From Trachythela sp. YZ-2020 (Eukaryota; Cnidaria; Anthozoa; Malacalcyonacea; Clavulariidae), in contig JADLSH010000147.1 in the NCBI GenBank assembly GCA_016169945.1, positions 496,001 to 560,000 of the forward strand: 64,000 nucleotides of DNA, given 5' to 3'. The notes under the pieces are model-generated. The model was not told the DNA's origin and searched no databases. It worked only from the letters and a program-made list of their open reading frames with translations. The position numbers were made by a program, and so were the translations under genes. Of this stretch, positions 1 to 9,870 are shown piece by piece (within the stretch, counting starts at the first letter, position 1; the number at the start of each line of letters is the position of its first letter).

Positions 1-120
1 ACTGTGATGTAGAAGGTGTAGTTCCATCACCGACTCTCTCTCTGGGCTTCTATATCCAATTGCAAGTACACGGCATCTTGTCAACAAGACGTGTTCGCAA
101 CAGGCTTGTAGCAAGGTTGT

Positions 121-189
121 CAACAAGTTGTCAACTTGTTAACAAGTTGTCAACTTGTTAACAAGTTGTCAACTTGTTAACAAGTTGTC
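121..189. repeat. 19-bp palindromic tandem repeat
   Basis: About 3.6 head-to-tail copies of a 19-bp unit. The junction of neighbouring units, CAACTTGTTAACAAGTTG, is a perfect 18-bp palindrome, so the array can fold into hairpins. Diverged relatives (runs of CAAGTTG and CAACTTGT) continue to about 330. It lies in the intron upstream of the first IGF2BP exon. Confidence 0.85.
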
Positions 190-599
190 GAATTGCAGGA
201 CGATGACAAAATGTTGGAACAACTTGTAACAAGTCTGTTGAGTCAAAAACCTTGTAGCAAATTGTCAATAAGCCGTTGACAACTTGTCAACAAGCTGGGA
301 ACAAGCAGTGCGAACAACATCCTGATAACAATTAGTTGAAACAGCATTGGTGCAAGTCTGTGACAATTATAATGATTCCATCCGCTAACTTGCTCAAAGT
401 AGCCTAGTTCCTTGCCTTTCACTTTCCGCAATGCTTGGTGTGCTGGAGTGAGAAACCTGGGGAGTGTCTGTTGACCGGCCGATATTTTAGCCCTGCTTTC
501 TTCATTCTTTTTGCACCATTAAGTTCAGGTAGAGCTCTGACACTTAGCGAGTCAGCATAAATAGCGAGTTGTAAACGTAATATTGCTTTTATTCTTCAG

Positions 600-3500
600 A
601 GATCCTGTCACGCCGGTTTTTAACGAGAGAATAATCACTATCGAGGACCCTAGTTTCGAGAATCCCGTTGAAAAATGTAGCAACGCTGAGGAGGAGATCA
701 GTCGAATTCTACGGAAGAGTTATCAAGATGATTTGAATAATATGGCAAATATGAATGGCCGCATGGCTCAGGTATTGAAAGTTAAGTTGAATAATGTTTT
801 CTCCTGCCAATCCATGTGTATACTGCATTTAGCACATGTAATGTAGACCTACAGTGTAGATCACTATGCTGAGATACCTTAAGTGTCTTTAAACTCGCTT
901 GGTACTCATTTTCGCTCAGTCTTAAATTCGTGCGATTTGGTTTAGCCCACTTTTGACTGCACTGTGAGTTGCCGACTGAATCGCAGATGCTTGTACAATT
1001 ATGGTTATGTAAGAAAAATTGTCAAGAACAAAATAAAAGTTCAATCTTTCATTGTCTTTCTGTATCCGATCCACTATAGTGTAAGTAACATGATGTAGTG
1101 AGGGGTGGCAGAGCGAGAAGGAGAGACTTGTCAATTTCGGAAAATCTCGATTCAAAACTGAACCGAAGGAGTTAGACATCGATAAATAACGACAATGAAA
1201 GAGAGAATTTGTGCTTCGGTTCCATTTTGCACCAAGATTTTCCGAAGTTGACAAGTCTTTTCTCGCTCCGCCATCCCTCGCTACGTCGTGTTATTTACAC
1301 TATAGTGTATCGATACAGAAAGACAATAAAAGAGAGACTTGGCAAGTCTACTTCGCGTTTGGCTTGCCGTGATTATAGAAACAAAATGTTGGACGAAATA
1401 GCTATATAGAAAGAATTTAAACCAGCTATTAACGGGAAGTTTGCTGATATTTGTAGTTGAACTGTAAAACAAGCAGGAAATAGTCTTTTGTTTGAAGAAA
1501 GCCCGTCTCACTAGGCGAATTTGTTCGCACGAAGCGACTTTTTCCTTTGTCCGCGTCGCTTATCACGTCAGCAATCGCAATGCCGACAAAATTCGCCTAG
1601 TGGAAAGCGGGCGGAAAAGGGCTTGTTAAAATGAACATATATGAATACTGAGAACCGATGGCAGAATTATTTAGGGAAAATTTAAATCTATCTTTACGCC
1701 ATCTTATTAAAGCGGTTTGTATTTTAGAATCCGATGGGTCCGTTCACTAATCCTTATCTGATGGCAATGATCGCGCAATTGACAGGAGGACGTGGCTTCA
1801 ATGGCATGGTACGTATTTAGAGACCGATTATATGGACCGGGCTTAGCCAGCTTTACCGGGCTAGCTCGGTAAACCGGGCTAGCCAGCTTTACCGGGCTAG
1901 CTCGCTAAACCGGGCTAGCCCGCTTACTATAATAATCTTATATAAATTTTGCATTGCGATTATATGGGAGCCGGGCCAGCCCGCTTTGTCGATATCTCGG
2001 CTGTTGAAAGCGGGCTAGCCCGGTTTGCCGCGGGATGAAAATCGCCATGTAATCGCTTCATTCCGGCAAACAGGGCTGAAAATCGCATACGCACGGCTTT
2101 TTATATTGAAAATGTAAACAAATAGCGTTGAAAGAAACTCAATGTAGCATTAAAATGTTGTTTTTGTGTTTCAATAGACGCGATATTTACATACTTTCAA
2201 TAGACGCGATATCTATAGTTTACGCGATATTTTTCCAGCAAAATTAGTACCTATACATTGTTAAACTTTCTGCAAGCTTTCTTTTAACTTTCCATCAATG
2301 ACTCATAACAAGTCTTACTAAATGTGTCTGCAAGTTGTTTTGTTTCTCAAATGTGCCTGCGACCGTCGATCCCAGCGATCTCGACCTTATTGACCCCTGC
2401 CTAAAATATTCTTTACCCTGAATATTATTTACACTGCACAAAATAGTGGCATTTTAACCCTACGTTTTCGAGGAATAGTCCTCGCAAGTTCTACTCGTTT
2501 TTAGATAAATCTATCTACAAGTAGTAAGTTTTGCATGTGCTAAACTATATTGTCTCAGATTTCATGGCTTGGCGGTCGTGCACGACGTTCCAAAATTTTT
2601 GCTCTATTTTCATGCACGGGCCACGAAAGACTGACAAAATTGTAAATCTAGTAGGAAATAATTTGACAGTCAAGTTAACTTCATTGAAATTGGCGATAGT
2701 CGCGAACGAGTGACAACTGTATTCAAAATTTGTATAATAAGCCGTTTTATGTCTGGCTTTTTCTACTAATTTTCGAAACGTACTCCAATGTCAGACATTT
2801 ATATCTCATTCAATATTGCATGAAAGCTGAAGTGTTATATACCAGTACTTGTTCTAGTTTTTACGTTGCATTGAATCAAACAGCGTAGGTTTTTTCGGAC
2901 GCCTGGTACTTTTCCGGGTGCCCCAGAGCCATATCGTCAGCCGCGATAGTTGTATATGTTTGTATTGGATTGATGGTGTGCGATTTTGAAATGTAAAAAC
3001 AACACGCATATTTTGTTTTGTTCTCTTTTCACTTCATTCCTAGCCTCCTCCTTATATGGGTAATGGTATGAATCCAGGTGGTTATGTCTCTCCCGGTGGC
3101 ATGCACTCACAGTCAGCTCATGGTGCAGCAAGTCAAAAGGTAAGGAAAACGTCAATTGTTACAATGTTCAACGCAGCCTGCCCCTTGGCCTTAAGGCTCT
3201 TTTCCACTCATCGCAAAACCAACTCGCAAACTCGCTGCGAGTTCTTGCACGTAATTAAAATAAACTGTCGAGCATTGTGATTGGATGAAAGTACTCACAG
3301 CGAGCTTGCGAGTTGGTTTTTGCGACGAGTGGAAAAGAGCCTTAACTCGTCAGACATCGCATAAGGCCGGCGTAAACGAGGACGACATGAAACAATATTG
3401 CAACAAAACTTGCAAAGCGTTGCATGAAGAGGCACTTTTTGCGCCAGTTGAGATTGATATGTTATTTTACAGTGTTGCAAAACATACTGTTGGTATAACT

Positions 3501-6500
3501 GGTCTGCTAGTCTAAGGCAATATTACACCAGGCAATTTTCTCTTTTTCACTGCAACTTGCAACGCAATTTCTGACACAAAATCATGTTATTTAAAATCTC
3601 TTCACAATAAAATTGATAACTTGCCCGCATTTCACTCCGTCGGCCCTTTTCTCGCGTAACATACCATAAAGGCATGAAAGAAATTATTGAGAATGAAAAA
3701 TATCGGGAAAGTGAGAAGCAGTCCATGCTCAATGATTTACTGTCAATAATTTTTAACATAACATCGCTCTATGTCAGAAATTGCGTTGCAAGTTGCAATA
3801 AAATTTGCCCCGTGTAACATGGCCTTAAAGGTGCTGTAATACGAGCAACAAAATTGCTGCAACTTGCAACAAAAACTGATTTCAATGCATGTTAATTAAA
3901 AATTTCACACCTACGTAACAAAACATGACGCAACATTTTTAATTAACATGCACTGAAATCAGTTTTTTAGCATATCTTTGCCTTCGCATTAGATTGAAAA
4001 GATCCACATCGCTGTCCCCAAGAATGCTGTGGGTGCTATCATTGGCCGTGAAGGTTCTGTCGTGAACGGTATAAGACATGCTTCAGGGGCTTCAGTTCAA
4101 GTTTTGAAAAGTGACGAGGATGCTGTCGAGACTCTGGTTGAACTACGTGGTTATCCACACCAGCTTACTATGGTTTGTCTTTAATTTGTCATTTCTTTAC
4201 CCTTTGTCCATCCTTGCTCTTGGAACAGTCTACTACATGAAGATCCAAAGCAATGCTTAGTAAGGTTTCCTGTTTGAACGATTATTGTGGAGACTTTCCT
4301 TCTGTAGTTACGGTCAACAGCTACTGTACTTTGTTTTATGGTTATGGAATTTTCCCACTTTCTTAATCATAATAGCAATTGTAATGATAACATGTTCCTT
4401 GAGCTGAAGTAACAGATTTAGCAAGATAACTAAAAATAGTGCATATTTATTAAATTGCATAAGAGTTGTACCTTTGATATTGGACACAACTTTGTTGGAG
4501 TGCAAAATATTGGGTTTGCGAAAAAGGTACATAACATATTATGTTAGTTAAGGTATTAGATTGCAATAGGGATGTGAAAAGAAGTAATATCAAGTCGATA
4601 TGACAATTTCTCTCTAACTTTTAACATGCTTAATGAGGATGGCGGAAACATCCCAATGGCAGAAACTAAAAAGTCTCGTATTACGCATGATTATTGAATT
4701 CAAACCTTTCGTATGTTTTTCCTCGATTCCAGGCTGAAGGAGCCATTTTCCAAAAGATACAAGAACAAGGATTTGCAGGTCATCCAAACCAAACTGTTCA
4801 GTTACGAACTGAAATCAAAATCCCACCTGAGGCTGTTGGCCGTATCATTGGAAGACGTGGCGCAAAGGTAATTTGCAATTCATTGTTACCGTATTGTTTT
4901 TGACCAATGCTATACTTGAGGATTAAATCGCACAACTTTCCCGTTTTGAATGGGCTAATTTTTCCAGCCTTTCTTCAGAATAAGACTACCAAATACTGAA
5001 TACGATCAGCCCGTCCGGAAAGGAAAAGTTGTACTACTTAACCTCCGAATTCCAGTAGCATTGGTGGTCACTTTGGAATTATGTGCGAATGGTTCGGCTT
5101 CCATTGTTCTAACTCTTGTGCGCTGCAGATTCACTCTTAAGGCAATTTTCCATTACAGCCGCTTTGCCCGCGCGGGCGGAGCGACCATGTTTCAACTTTC
5201 GCTGTAGGTGTCTAGCATGAGATTTTTTTTTTCTGTTTATACGCGGACACGCCGCCGCCTGAAAGTTGAACAACATTCAACACTCTTTTGCGTGCCCGCG
5301 CGACTGATTATTCACGTGATTTTCGTCGAAATGCTCGGCAAACGCGCGGCCTTAAGGCAATTTTCCATTACAGCCGCTTTGCCGCGCGCGGCGACGGCGA
5401 TGTTGTGGAATTGTCTGTTTGTAGGTGTCTGGCATGAGATTTTTTGTCCGCTTTACGCCTGAACAACACGCCTGGTTCAACAACACAATGCTTTTTTTTT
5501 GGCGTGCCCGCTGATTATTATTATATTCGTTGCAGGCGGTCGTCGCTTTGCCCGCGCGACCAAATGACCGTACATCTTTACATGATACCTGATTTGAGAT
5601 GTATGGGATCAATTTTTGTTTGTTCTCTTTTACCGTATCTATCCTGTACACTCCTGGAATGAAAATCATTCAGGCACGTTCCTGGTGCCATATAACTTGT
5701 CGCGTTCGATCGCGCTCGGTTTATGATCATAAAATTCAACGTAAAAATCCAATTTCACGACTTCGGTAAACCGGACGCGATGTTTATAAATCTGAGAGTA
5801 CCAAAACAACATTACGACGACAGAAAACATTAGACACTCAAAACGCGGAGACGATAAATCTTCACATGTTAGAAAATGGCAAGGCCAGCAATAAAGTGAA
5901 ACAGAAATCGGACCTGCAAATCGAATTAGGAAGTGTTTAAACGTAGCTTGCGTATGTTTTAGATAAATGTAATGTAATTTCTAACATTTATAGTAATGTC
6001 ACGATGTAAGCTAGAATCAATATTTGATTGCAGGTTAGATCATTACAAGGTAGACACAGGGCCTTAGTTGAAGTTCCACGCAGTGTAAACCCGGATGAAA
6101 CTGAAGTTGTTGTGCGTGTTCTCTCAGATTATCTTGGAAGTCAGGTATGGAAACTTGATTGCTACATTGCGCGCAGGTACAAGCATTATTTCCCGTTCGT
6201 GGACTCCGTGGAATGTTGTATTATGGGGTTATGATGAGGGTTAGGGCAGTGGGGTTAGGGGTAGCGTAAGATACGAATTCGCCGTATCTATATTGCAAAG
6301 TTATAATATTATGGAATTTGAGACATGAACAGGCATAACATCACAAGTTCTTAAAGATATAGATACGAATAAAAATTAAAGTACAGGGGCCGGTTGTACG
6401 AAGCCCGATTAGCCTATCCGGTGGATAAACCTTAAATATCGATCAAGTCTATACATTCATCGAACAACCAAGCTAAAATTTTTCAACTTGAATAGAACAA

Positions 6501-6935
6501 TTATGTTAGCAACTACATATTAAGTGCATAAGGTTTAAGTTCAGTCATTCGCAAAATGTGTGAGAGTGTTATTTACTTTTGGCTTATCCACCGTTTAAGC
6601 TAAACGGCCTTCGTACAACGACTGGTCCCAGATGAATTATGATGTTAAGTTCTTTCTTGAACTTAAAGTTAAGTTAAGTGTAGACTCTGATTTCTTTATG
6701 GCAACATCGATTCATTGTAATTTGTTGAAATCTGAACTTTTTAAGAATTTTGCAGATTTTGAACTGAATTTCCATTTCACTTTTTAGTCTGAACGATTGG
6801 TAATAATATATATGCATTCTAATATGTATGCACAGCGTGTGGTGTTCAATATTTTCATTCATGTTGTTTTAGGGTGTGCAAACAGAAATTCGTGAAATTG
6901 TTGCTCAAGTAGAAGCGGCGCAACAGAGGAAATAA
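600..6935 (+). CDS. IGF2BP: IGF2BP/IMP-family RNA-binding protein, 3' part (end of KH2, KH3, KH4)
   Basis: Seven GT-AG exons can be placed: 600-771, 1728-1808, 3044-3139, 3993-4172, 4733-4867, 6034-6144 and 6873-6935 (stop TAA 6933-6935). All junctions after the first are phase 0, so about 278 residues read through without a stop. Exon 1 has the end of KH2 (ERIITIEDPSF, then a helix rich in E and R). Exons 2-3 are a Gly/Pro/Met-rich linker. Exon 4 carries KH3 with an intact GxxG loop (IIGREG). Exon 5 starts KH4 with IIGRRG, and exons 6-7 finish it (VEVPRSVNPDETEVVVRVL, ending QVEAAQQRK). The order KH2-linker-KH3-KH4 and a C-terminal end just after KH4 are those of vertebrate IGF2BP1-3 and insect Imp, cytoplasmic mRNP proteins that bind mRNA to control its localisation, stability and translation. 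The two RRMs, KH1 and most of KH2 must lie left of the window. No inactivating change is visible. Confidence 0.92.
1045..1340. mobile_element. Inverted-repeat (foldback) element in IGF2BP intron
   Basis: The left arm (about 1045-1168) and right arm (about 1214-1340) are imperfect reverse complements: ATTGTCTTTCTGTATC at 1051 pairs with GATACAGAAAGACAAT ending at 1331, and CCACTATAGTGTAA and CTTGTCAATTTCGGAAAATC also pair. The loop is about 45 bp. There is no coding potential. Confidence 0.75.
1501..1612. mobile_element. Short MITE with ~25-bp TIRs
   Basis: GCCCGTCTCACTAGGCGAAT at 1501 is mirrored by ATTCGCCTAGTGGAAAGCGG ending near 1611. The element is about 112 bp and non-coding, with a GC-richer interior than the flanking intron. 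Confidence 0.7.
1830..2045. repeat. GC-rich palindromic tandem repeat (GGGCTAGCC units)
   Basis: Several copies of ACCGGGCTAGCCAGCTTT and its complement occur at 1836-1925, with related GGGCTAGCCC segments at 1965-2030. They contrast with the AT-rich intron around them. This may be a nested pair of palindromic transposon ends. Confidence 0.6.
3191..3345. mobile_element. 155-bp MITE with TTAA duplication
   Basis: Ends GGCTCTTTTCCACTC and GAGTGGAAAAGAGCC are exact complements, and pairing continues about 45 bp inwards (AACTCGCAAACTCGCTG with CAGCGAGCTTGCGAGTT). Both ends are flanked by TTAA, the piggyBac-type target. No coding sequence. Confidence 0.8.
3513..3827. mobile_element. ~315-bp foldback MITE
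   Basis: TAAGGCAATATTACACCAGG at the left pairs with the complement of the right end (TGTAACATGGCCTTA). The inner arms share the block CAACTTGCAACGCAATTTCT. The interior is about 180 bp and non-coding. Confidence 0.75.
3871..3968. repeat. Hairpin in intron before KH3 exon
   Basis: AAACTGATTTCAATGCATGT at the left is complementary, with one mismatch, to ACATGCACTGAAATCAGTTT at the right. The loop is about 35 bp. It ends 25 bp before the 3' splice site of the KH3 exon at 3993. Confidence 0.8.
5138..5560. repeat. Tandem duplication of a ~208-bp TTAA-type element
   Basis: Two direct copies begin TTAAGGCAATTTTCCATTAC at about 5139 and 5352. Each goes on through a CCGCTTTGCC palindrome, a TAGGTGTCT[AG]GCATGAGATTT block and GCGTGCCCGC. 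The copies have diverged by substitutions and short gaps. Non-coding; in the IGF2BP intron between exons 5 and 6. Confidence 0.7.
6386..6629. mobile_element. MITE copy 1, GGGGCCGGTTGTACGAA family
   Basis: Terminal inverted repeats GGGCCGGTTGTACGAA and TTCGTACAACGACTGGTCC. It also has subterminal repeats (CCTATCCGGTGGATAA against TTATCCACCGTTTAAGC). The same family recurs in the opposite orientation at 36721-36957, with matching internal sequence. Confidence 0.8.
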
Positions 6936-8070
6936 GGCTCCTTTCTGCTTCACTTTATCTCCGACCTGCTTTATTTTACAATTTTTTGATGATTAATCTG
7001 GTTTTATTCCTATCATTTCCATATAATTATGTATCAGGCTATATCTTGTAGTTTAAACTCCATGGTTGTTGTAATTCTCATAAATGATCTGTAATACTGT
7101 TATATACTCAATGCATGCTATCTATATGAATCTTTTACACGAAATATGTAATCTCTCAACACTCTTGATAGTATGTTTTACTGCATCCTGAGCTGTTTGT
7201 AATATTGTACATGTAATATAATGTACAAATTTGTTCCTGTGTGTTTGTCGTTTCATTCTTCTACCGTTCCATGGAAGGTTCAAATCTCAAGCATCTTGAA
7301 AAATGCAAAATTTCACGACGAAAGAAGTTATTATGTTTACTCCAACTATGCGGTTAGCCTGTGGTTCATGCGCGAAACATTGCTTCTTTGACTCGAGTCC
7401 TTTCGTTAAAGTGCATATGTCGCAATTACCATTTTATTTCTCAAAAATTGGCCGTGACGAGGCAATTTGAATGATATACATCATTCTTTAAACGGATAAA
7501 TACTTCCAGAGATATTTTGGCTCAAACATAGGTTTTTCAAAACATGGCGGGAGAAGAGGCTGAGTACGAATAGCCGCGATGACGTCAAATCTGGAAGTCA
7601 TGTTTTGTTGACATTAAAAAACAATATAAAATATATAGGCCGTTTGCTGTGGCACAAAAATGTGTCTGGAAAACGATTTCCATTTAGCATGGCGTGGAAC
7701 TCAAAATATTTTACATAGCTTACCTTTTTAAAACACCCTGAGTCCGAATACAAAAGGTTCCCGCTTCTCTGAGCTGCAGTATTTTCACAAAATCCATTTT
7801 AATCTTCGCTCCTTCAACACGCATTGAATAATCTCGCGCCATTTTGAATTTTGCTTCGTGTAATTTACCATCGCTCAGAATAGCGATTATTCCGTCCCAG
7901 TCTCTTGGATTTACGGTGAATTGTCATTCTAACCAATAGAATTTAATTCTTTCCAATTAAAAGATAGTAAAATTTCTCTAAAACTTGTTAACTTATGGTT
8001 TTCCGTACGAATTTGGTTGTTTTAGGGTTTCCAACGTTAGGTAAAAATAAACTAATCTTTATATATTACG
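6936..8070. other. IGF2BP 3' UTR and intergenic gap
   Basis: AT-rich sequence follows the IGF2BP stop. The 3' UTR probably extends to about 7.2 kb; no clear AATAAA signal is seen there. From 7.25 to 8.07 kb no gene, RNA or repeat could be recognised. Confidence 0.4.
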
Positions 8071-9054
8071 AAATCTACTGTTCGTGTTCACTGTTGTCAT
8101 CCGAGCTGTGATCATCGCAGGACGCGAAGGTGTCCGAATCGTCCTCGTCGTTTTCTTCACAGTTCTTGCTGCGATTTTTGCAATCAATGCATTGACAAAG
8201 TTCAGAGCACTTTAATGATGCTTTCACGCAGGAACATCTTTTTTCACAGCCTTTCGTACACTTGCAGTTAACAAACTCTAGGATTGAGTCTGGGACTGCA
8301 GGTATCGTCATCCAATCAACTGCAACGTTCCCTTCGCCATCTAATTGCCAGCCGTGGTTGTAAAAAGAGGGCAGACGTAACATTGGTTGCATTGCATGTC
8401 GCCAGATGTAGCATTGGAAGAGGGCGTGCTGGTCAAGTGAATCTTGGTTTGGTGGCAACAATTCTTCCTCGTACTTTCCTTTTTTAAATAATTGATAGCG
8501 CACATAATTGACATCAGAGCATTCCTCGAAACCGTACAAGTGGCATACGTAGCTTGACAGGTCATTTTTCAGTTCACTAGATAATTCTGTTTCTTTACCA
8601 AGGCTTTCAAACGCAACTGCATACATCTCTTTCAATTTTGCAATTCTCATCGCATTTATCTTTCCTTCGCCGTAAAACGCACTTGTGGTATCACAACCTT
8701 TAAAAACAAAAATATAAACTATAACTATAAGCCAGGCAAATGAATAAAGACATAGAATATAGTATACAATATAGTATAATTACTGGAGGATAAAGGATGT
8801 GGGAGCTTGTCTTCGATTATCAGTAGACGCGCATCGGCTTTCTTCCAGGAAGTGAAAAGGAATTTCGTCAATTCTTCTTTATTTTCCCCTGATGACATCA
8901 ATTTTTTCCACTGCCGAGGAACCTTCTGATTCTCACTGTATATTCTTACCACTTGCACGCCACCCGCGGCCCGCCTATTCCTCTCCAGATTCTTGATGCT
9001 CTGACGCGGATATCAGTCACATACAAAATCCACCCGTTTGCAGTTCGAGTATAT

Positions 9055-9870
9055 GGCATGTAGTAAAATACGGAACACCACTGTAGTAAAATACGGACCA
9101 CCGGAACACCGGAATAATAACACCGAAAGTCTGAACACAACATTTGCATGTGTTTGCCTTTTGTTTTTGGCAAAATGGCTGAGGGCACAAGGTACGTGTG
9201 AAACGTGAATCCTTTTGAAATCATGCATTATTTATGATATCCTTATTACAATAGCTTATATAGCTTTTCATTTTAACAGGAGAAACCCGTTTGTTGTTAT
9301 TTCGTCAGATGAAAACGAAAGGTACGGTAATTATCGTTGCTCGCACAACATAATTATACATGATACATGAAATAGTTTCATATTTTTCATATTGAATGTC
9401 ATATTTGAATATTAGATACGAACTTTTTTAAAGTTCTAATGGAGAAAGTGACGAAGATAATGATATTGAAAATATTACGATGTGTATGTACATTCAAATA
9501 TGAAACTATTTCATGTATCATGTATAATTATGTTGTGCGAGCAACGATAATTACCGTACCTTTCGTTTTCATCTGACGAAATAACAACAAACGGGTTTCT
9601 CCTGTTAAAGTCAAAAGCTATATAAGCTATTGTAATAAGGATGTCATAAATAATGCATGATTTCAAAAGGATTCACATTTCACACGTACCTTGTGCGGAG
9701 TTGTGCCCTCGGCCATTTTGCCAAAAACAAAAAGCAAACACATGCAAATGTTGTGTTCAGACTTCCGGTGTTATTATTCCGGTGTTCCGGAGGTATTCCG
9801 GTGTTCCGGAGGTATTCCGGTGTTCCGGTGGTGTTTCGGTGTTCCGGTGGTACGTATTTTACTACATGCC
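9055..9870. mobile_element. 816-bp foldback DNA element inserted in the CXC pseudogene (9-bp TSD)
   Basis: The ends GGCATGTAGTAAAATACG and CGTATTTTACTACATGCC are exact complements. The arms stay complementary for most of the element, about 9055-9400 against 9490-9870. The flanks 9046-9054 and 9871-9879 are both CGAGTATAT, a 9-bp target-site duplication as in Mutator-like elements. Removing the element plus one duplicate restores the host reading frame (...VNIAIYS/NCKRVDF...). GTTCCGGAGGTATTCCG repeats in the right arm give local expansion there. Confidence 0.88.
9175..9485 (+). other. Possible transposase 5' exons inside the foldback element
   Basis: Inside the left arm, an ATG at 9175 begins MAEGT and runs to a GT donor after 9191. 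An acceptor before 9280 gives 9280-9321 (RRNPFVVISSDENE), ending at another GT. A possible acceptor before 9434 gives an acidic stretch (SNGESDEDNDIENIT) to about 9480. Phases agree at both junctions. This looks like the acidic N terminus of a lost transposase; that reading is inference. Confidence 0.35.

Noticed and set aside
121..189. CRISPR-like array
   Set aside because: Units are contiguous palindromes without unique spacers, and the DNA is eukaryotic.
6230..6265. TTAGGG-like motifs (also 19725-19745 and 63430-63465)
   Set aside because: Only one to three imperfect units each, too short to call interstitial telomere repeats.
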